Shown here: piece after piece, positions 63,201-64,000 of the stretch
How positions within the stretch are numbered: the first letter of the stretch is position 1
How the letters are laid out: every line of letters begins with the position of its first letter
Assembly (NCBI GenBank): GCA_030587365.1
Contig: JAUQZE010000029.1
Coordinates: 60,950-124,949 of the forward strand
Direction of reading: 5' to 3'
DNA from: Candidatus Freyarchaeota archaeon
Lineage (GTDB): Archaea > Asgardarchaeota > Jordiarchaeia > Jordiarchaeales > Jordiarchaeaceae
DNA length: 64,000 bases
The notes under the pieces: generated by a model
What the model was told of the DNA's origin: nothing
Database searches by the model: none
The model's input: only the letters and a program-made list of their open reading frames with translations
Position numbers and translations under genes: made by a program

Positions 63201-64000
63201 ATCACAGGCGACACAATCACAGTTACCGGCGACCAGATAGCGTCCCTAGGAACCACGGAGGTTAACGGCGACATAACCATGACCGGCGACATCGGGATAT
63301 CCGGGTACAGCTACATGGAGGGCTTGATAACCGTTCAAGGCTACATGAACATAAACAACGGCTTGACATCGGGTACAATAACCCTAACTATAGACGGCAC
63401 AATGGAGACCACCGGCTCTATGAACATACTCAACGGTGAAATAAGCGTTCCCGGCGGAAGCATAGTCATGAACTCCACCGGAGCGTACATCACAAGCAAC
63501 AGCGGCATCACGGTTACCGGCGACCAGATAGCGTCCCTGGGAACAATCGAGGTTAACGGCGACACCACCATGAAGGGCGATTTTGCGATGGGTGGAACCA
63601 GCTACATTAAGGGACCGGTTAGCATTTCTGGATCCCTGAACATCAACTTCGGCACAATGATGGGAACCGGAACCATTACGGTATCCGATGGCTTCATGCA
63701 AACAGTCGGCAACATGCAAATAACTGACGCAACCATAACAGTCCACGGTAAGATAGTCATGGACTCCTCGGGGACCCACATCGGCAGCACAACCAGCATC
63801 ACAGGCGACACCATAACGGTTAACGGAATAGTGACCAACGCTGGCTCTGTGAAGATGACCGGCACATTCGTGTTAATGATTCCCATGAGTATGACCGGTG
63901 TGATGGTGACAAACGGCATCACAGCCATGGGAGGTCTCGGCACAATCAACGGTATCATGAACGTCATGGGAAACATCATGATGTCCGGTATGACAGTGAT
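60267..64000 (+). CDS. Giant secreted repeat protein, probable beta-solenoid (cut by window end)
   Basis: The frame from GTG 60267 (AAGGAG ~10 bases upstream) stays open for 1244 codons to the window end. Residues 12-25 are basic and 26-46 hydrophobic (VLLALSAILILAFILAIPLA), a signal peptide or anchor. Residues ~50-410 are a beta-rich head. From 61518 a (N/S)YM(K/Q/E)G landmark recurs nine times, spaced 78, 76, 96, 96, 77, 78, 96 and 97 codons. This fits units of four or five ~19-residue coils. The repeats are built of Thr, Gly, Asn, Ile and Met (TMTITNGEISIP, MVMNDSGSYI, GDTITVTG) with only two Cys in the whole visible chain. It is probably a surface or adhesin-like fibre. Confidence 0.88.
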   Translation, partial: MDGNSRNNTIHHKGKSRLLRGKTKHVLLALSAILILAFILAIPLASGQFGFYALPQANSIDPSGGISIKDNQMITLGGTASSNGLSLVGNMTTIGDTTLNGLLNVSKFGQIVLGPLTTTRSQNITADLIEINKKYSAGDTITLTGTPSNPSIVNLCGNINIGNESGDKEVFMNMDKFYQYVNSNSEGYIGTSRGSNDLPLNTLDAIKVTKGELHIFGMTEVLGIPLVPTDIYISKDRILFVALDFIPYSINLNRYGGVANVSYLKDSGAFVGIGWLLSLFITDVIDVHYLEWEEPTTFEAWGPWFRLNRGVVSMQDSYVQMKSNDTINFRFLDSSTTNAGFRITKSAHYSKAVMNATTQQQVVNGKGLTYLTNGSTALTGATIKNLSQMVNCELTFQGNMTQTGNITVQGNIGITGRNYMKGNISIRSPLLRLTNGVMDTTGTMSIAGGAISIPTGTMVMNNTGSFITGNTITVTGNVDFTGDATITGNIRISGRNYMQGNITVAQLSLTNGVMDTNGDMNITDGNITVMSGHMVMNSSGSFIMDGTTTVTGTISFEGDPTITGEISLSGYNYMQGLISVNGDMNINNGLTTGSITLTIDGTMETTGTMTITNGEIIIPSGSMVMNDSGSYIIGDTITVTGDQIASQGTTEVNGDISMTGDIGISGYNHMEGLITVQGYLNINNGLTSGTITLTIASTMDTTGTMTITNGEISIPNGHMVMNDSGSYIIGDTITVTGDQIASQGTTEVNGDITIQGDIGISGHNYMQGNIKIRYPLLNLNGVMDTTGTMTITNGAINVQNGHMVMEDTDSYITGDTITVTGIIDFNGDAAITGDIVISGHNYMEGNINIRYPLLSLNGVMVTDGDMSITNGASINIQNGHMVMNDAGSFITGDTITVTGTVNFNGGATITGDIGISGYSYMEGLITVQGYMNINNGLTTGSITLTIASTMETTGTMTITNGEISIPSGSMVMNDAGSFITGDTITVTGDQIASLGTTEVNGDITMTGDIGISGYSYMEGLITVQGYMNINNGLTSGTITLTIDGTMETTGSMNILNGEISVPGGSIVMNSTGAYITSNSGITVTGDQIASLGTIEVNGDTTMKGDFAMGGTSYIKGPVSISGSLNINFGTMMGTGTITVSDGFMQTVGNMQITDATITVHGKIVMDSSGTHIGSTTSITGDTITVNGIVTNAGSVKMTGTFVLMIPMSMTGVMVTNGITAMGGLGTINGIMNVMGNIMMSGMTV

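Noticed and set aside
60479..63979. Many minus-strand ORFs rich in Met, Pro and Val
   Set aside because: Antisense shadows of the repeat protein; they repeat only because the plus-strand gene repeats.

Overview
The window is archaeal and most likely comes from an Asgard archaeon; the exact class cannot be told from sequence alone. Support comes from a fused single-chain RNA polymerase B subunit, ribosomal proteins L35Ae and L23, archaeal shikimate and seryl-tRNA synthetase types, TATA-box promoters and bulge-helix-bulge (BHB) introns. Eukaryote-like genes point to Asgard: a two-domain gelsolin-like protein, a Rab/Ras-like small GTPase, a Yip1-domain membrane protein, a GPN-loop GTPase and a PCI/winged-helix-like protein.

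Layout. 1-5.1 kb is an aromatic amino acid operon (aroE end, archaeal aroK, aroA, aroC, chorismate mutase, tyrA). 5.1-8.4 kb holds a small zinc-finger gene, a large coiled-coil winged-helix protein and a DUF123 GIY-YIG protein. 8.5-11.4 kb is the divergent operon asd, ADH synthase and type II dehydroquinate synthase, which feeds the first operon through the archaeal aspartate-semialdehyde route. 11.9-14.4 kb carries L35Ae, a GPN GTPase, a PIN protein and an Lrp regulator. 14.4-18.2 kb is rpoB with a decayed copy of its own 3' end beside it.

18.4-20.2 kb is an RNA-gene block and the most striking part of the window. It has tRNA-Lys(UUU) with four apparent introns, tRNA-Asp(GUC) with two, tRNA-Trp(CCA) with three (one containing a dual C/D guide), and a 5S rRNA gene that is circularly permuted. 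In the 5S gene the 3' half precedes the 5' half, the natural ends are joined by a UUCG tetraloop, and the new ends form a BHB motif. Cutting that motif by the usual rule restores the conserved 5S sequence exactly, predicting a covalently closed circular 5S rRNA of 122 nt.

20.3-32.9 kb has a SPOUT methyltransferase, L23 (L3 and L4 are not between them), Ogg2, Yip1, CooC, CobO-MeaB, a Nudix protein, two TrxB-like flavoproteins and an MtdA/MtdB-type dehydrogenase. Together these suggest Wood-Ljungdahl carbon metabolism plus cobalamin-dependent acyl-CoA chemistry. 33-36 kb is a mosaic of fragments between two direct repeats that contain the 5' end of the GTPase gene. 36.1-40.1 kb has a Rab-like GTPase fused to an M20 peptidase, NikR and SerRS2, followed by LeuRS. 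43-50 kb has a VOC protein, a DUF362 protein, an acyl-CoA dehydrogenase, an intact IS6-like element and an OB-fold ssDNA-binding protein. 50-55.4 kb is a glpKABC operon for glycerol use. 55.5-60 kb has gelsolin, an M24 homologue lacking metal ligands, a PCI-like protein and a decayed LOR/SDH gene. From 60.27 kb to the end runs one open secreted repeat protein with at least nine repeats of 76-97 residues.
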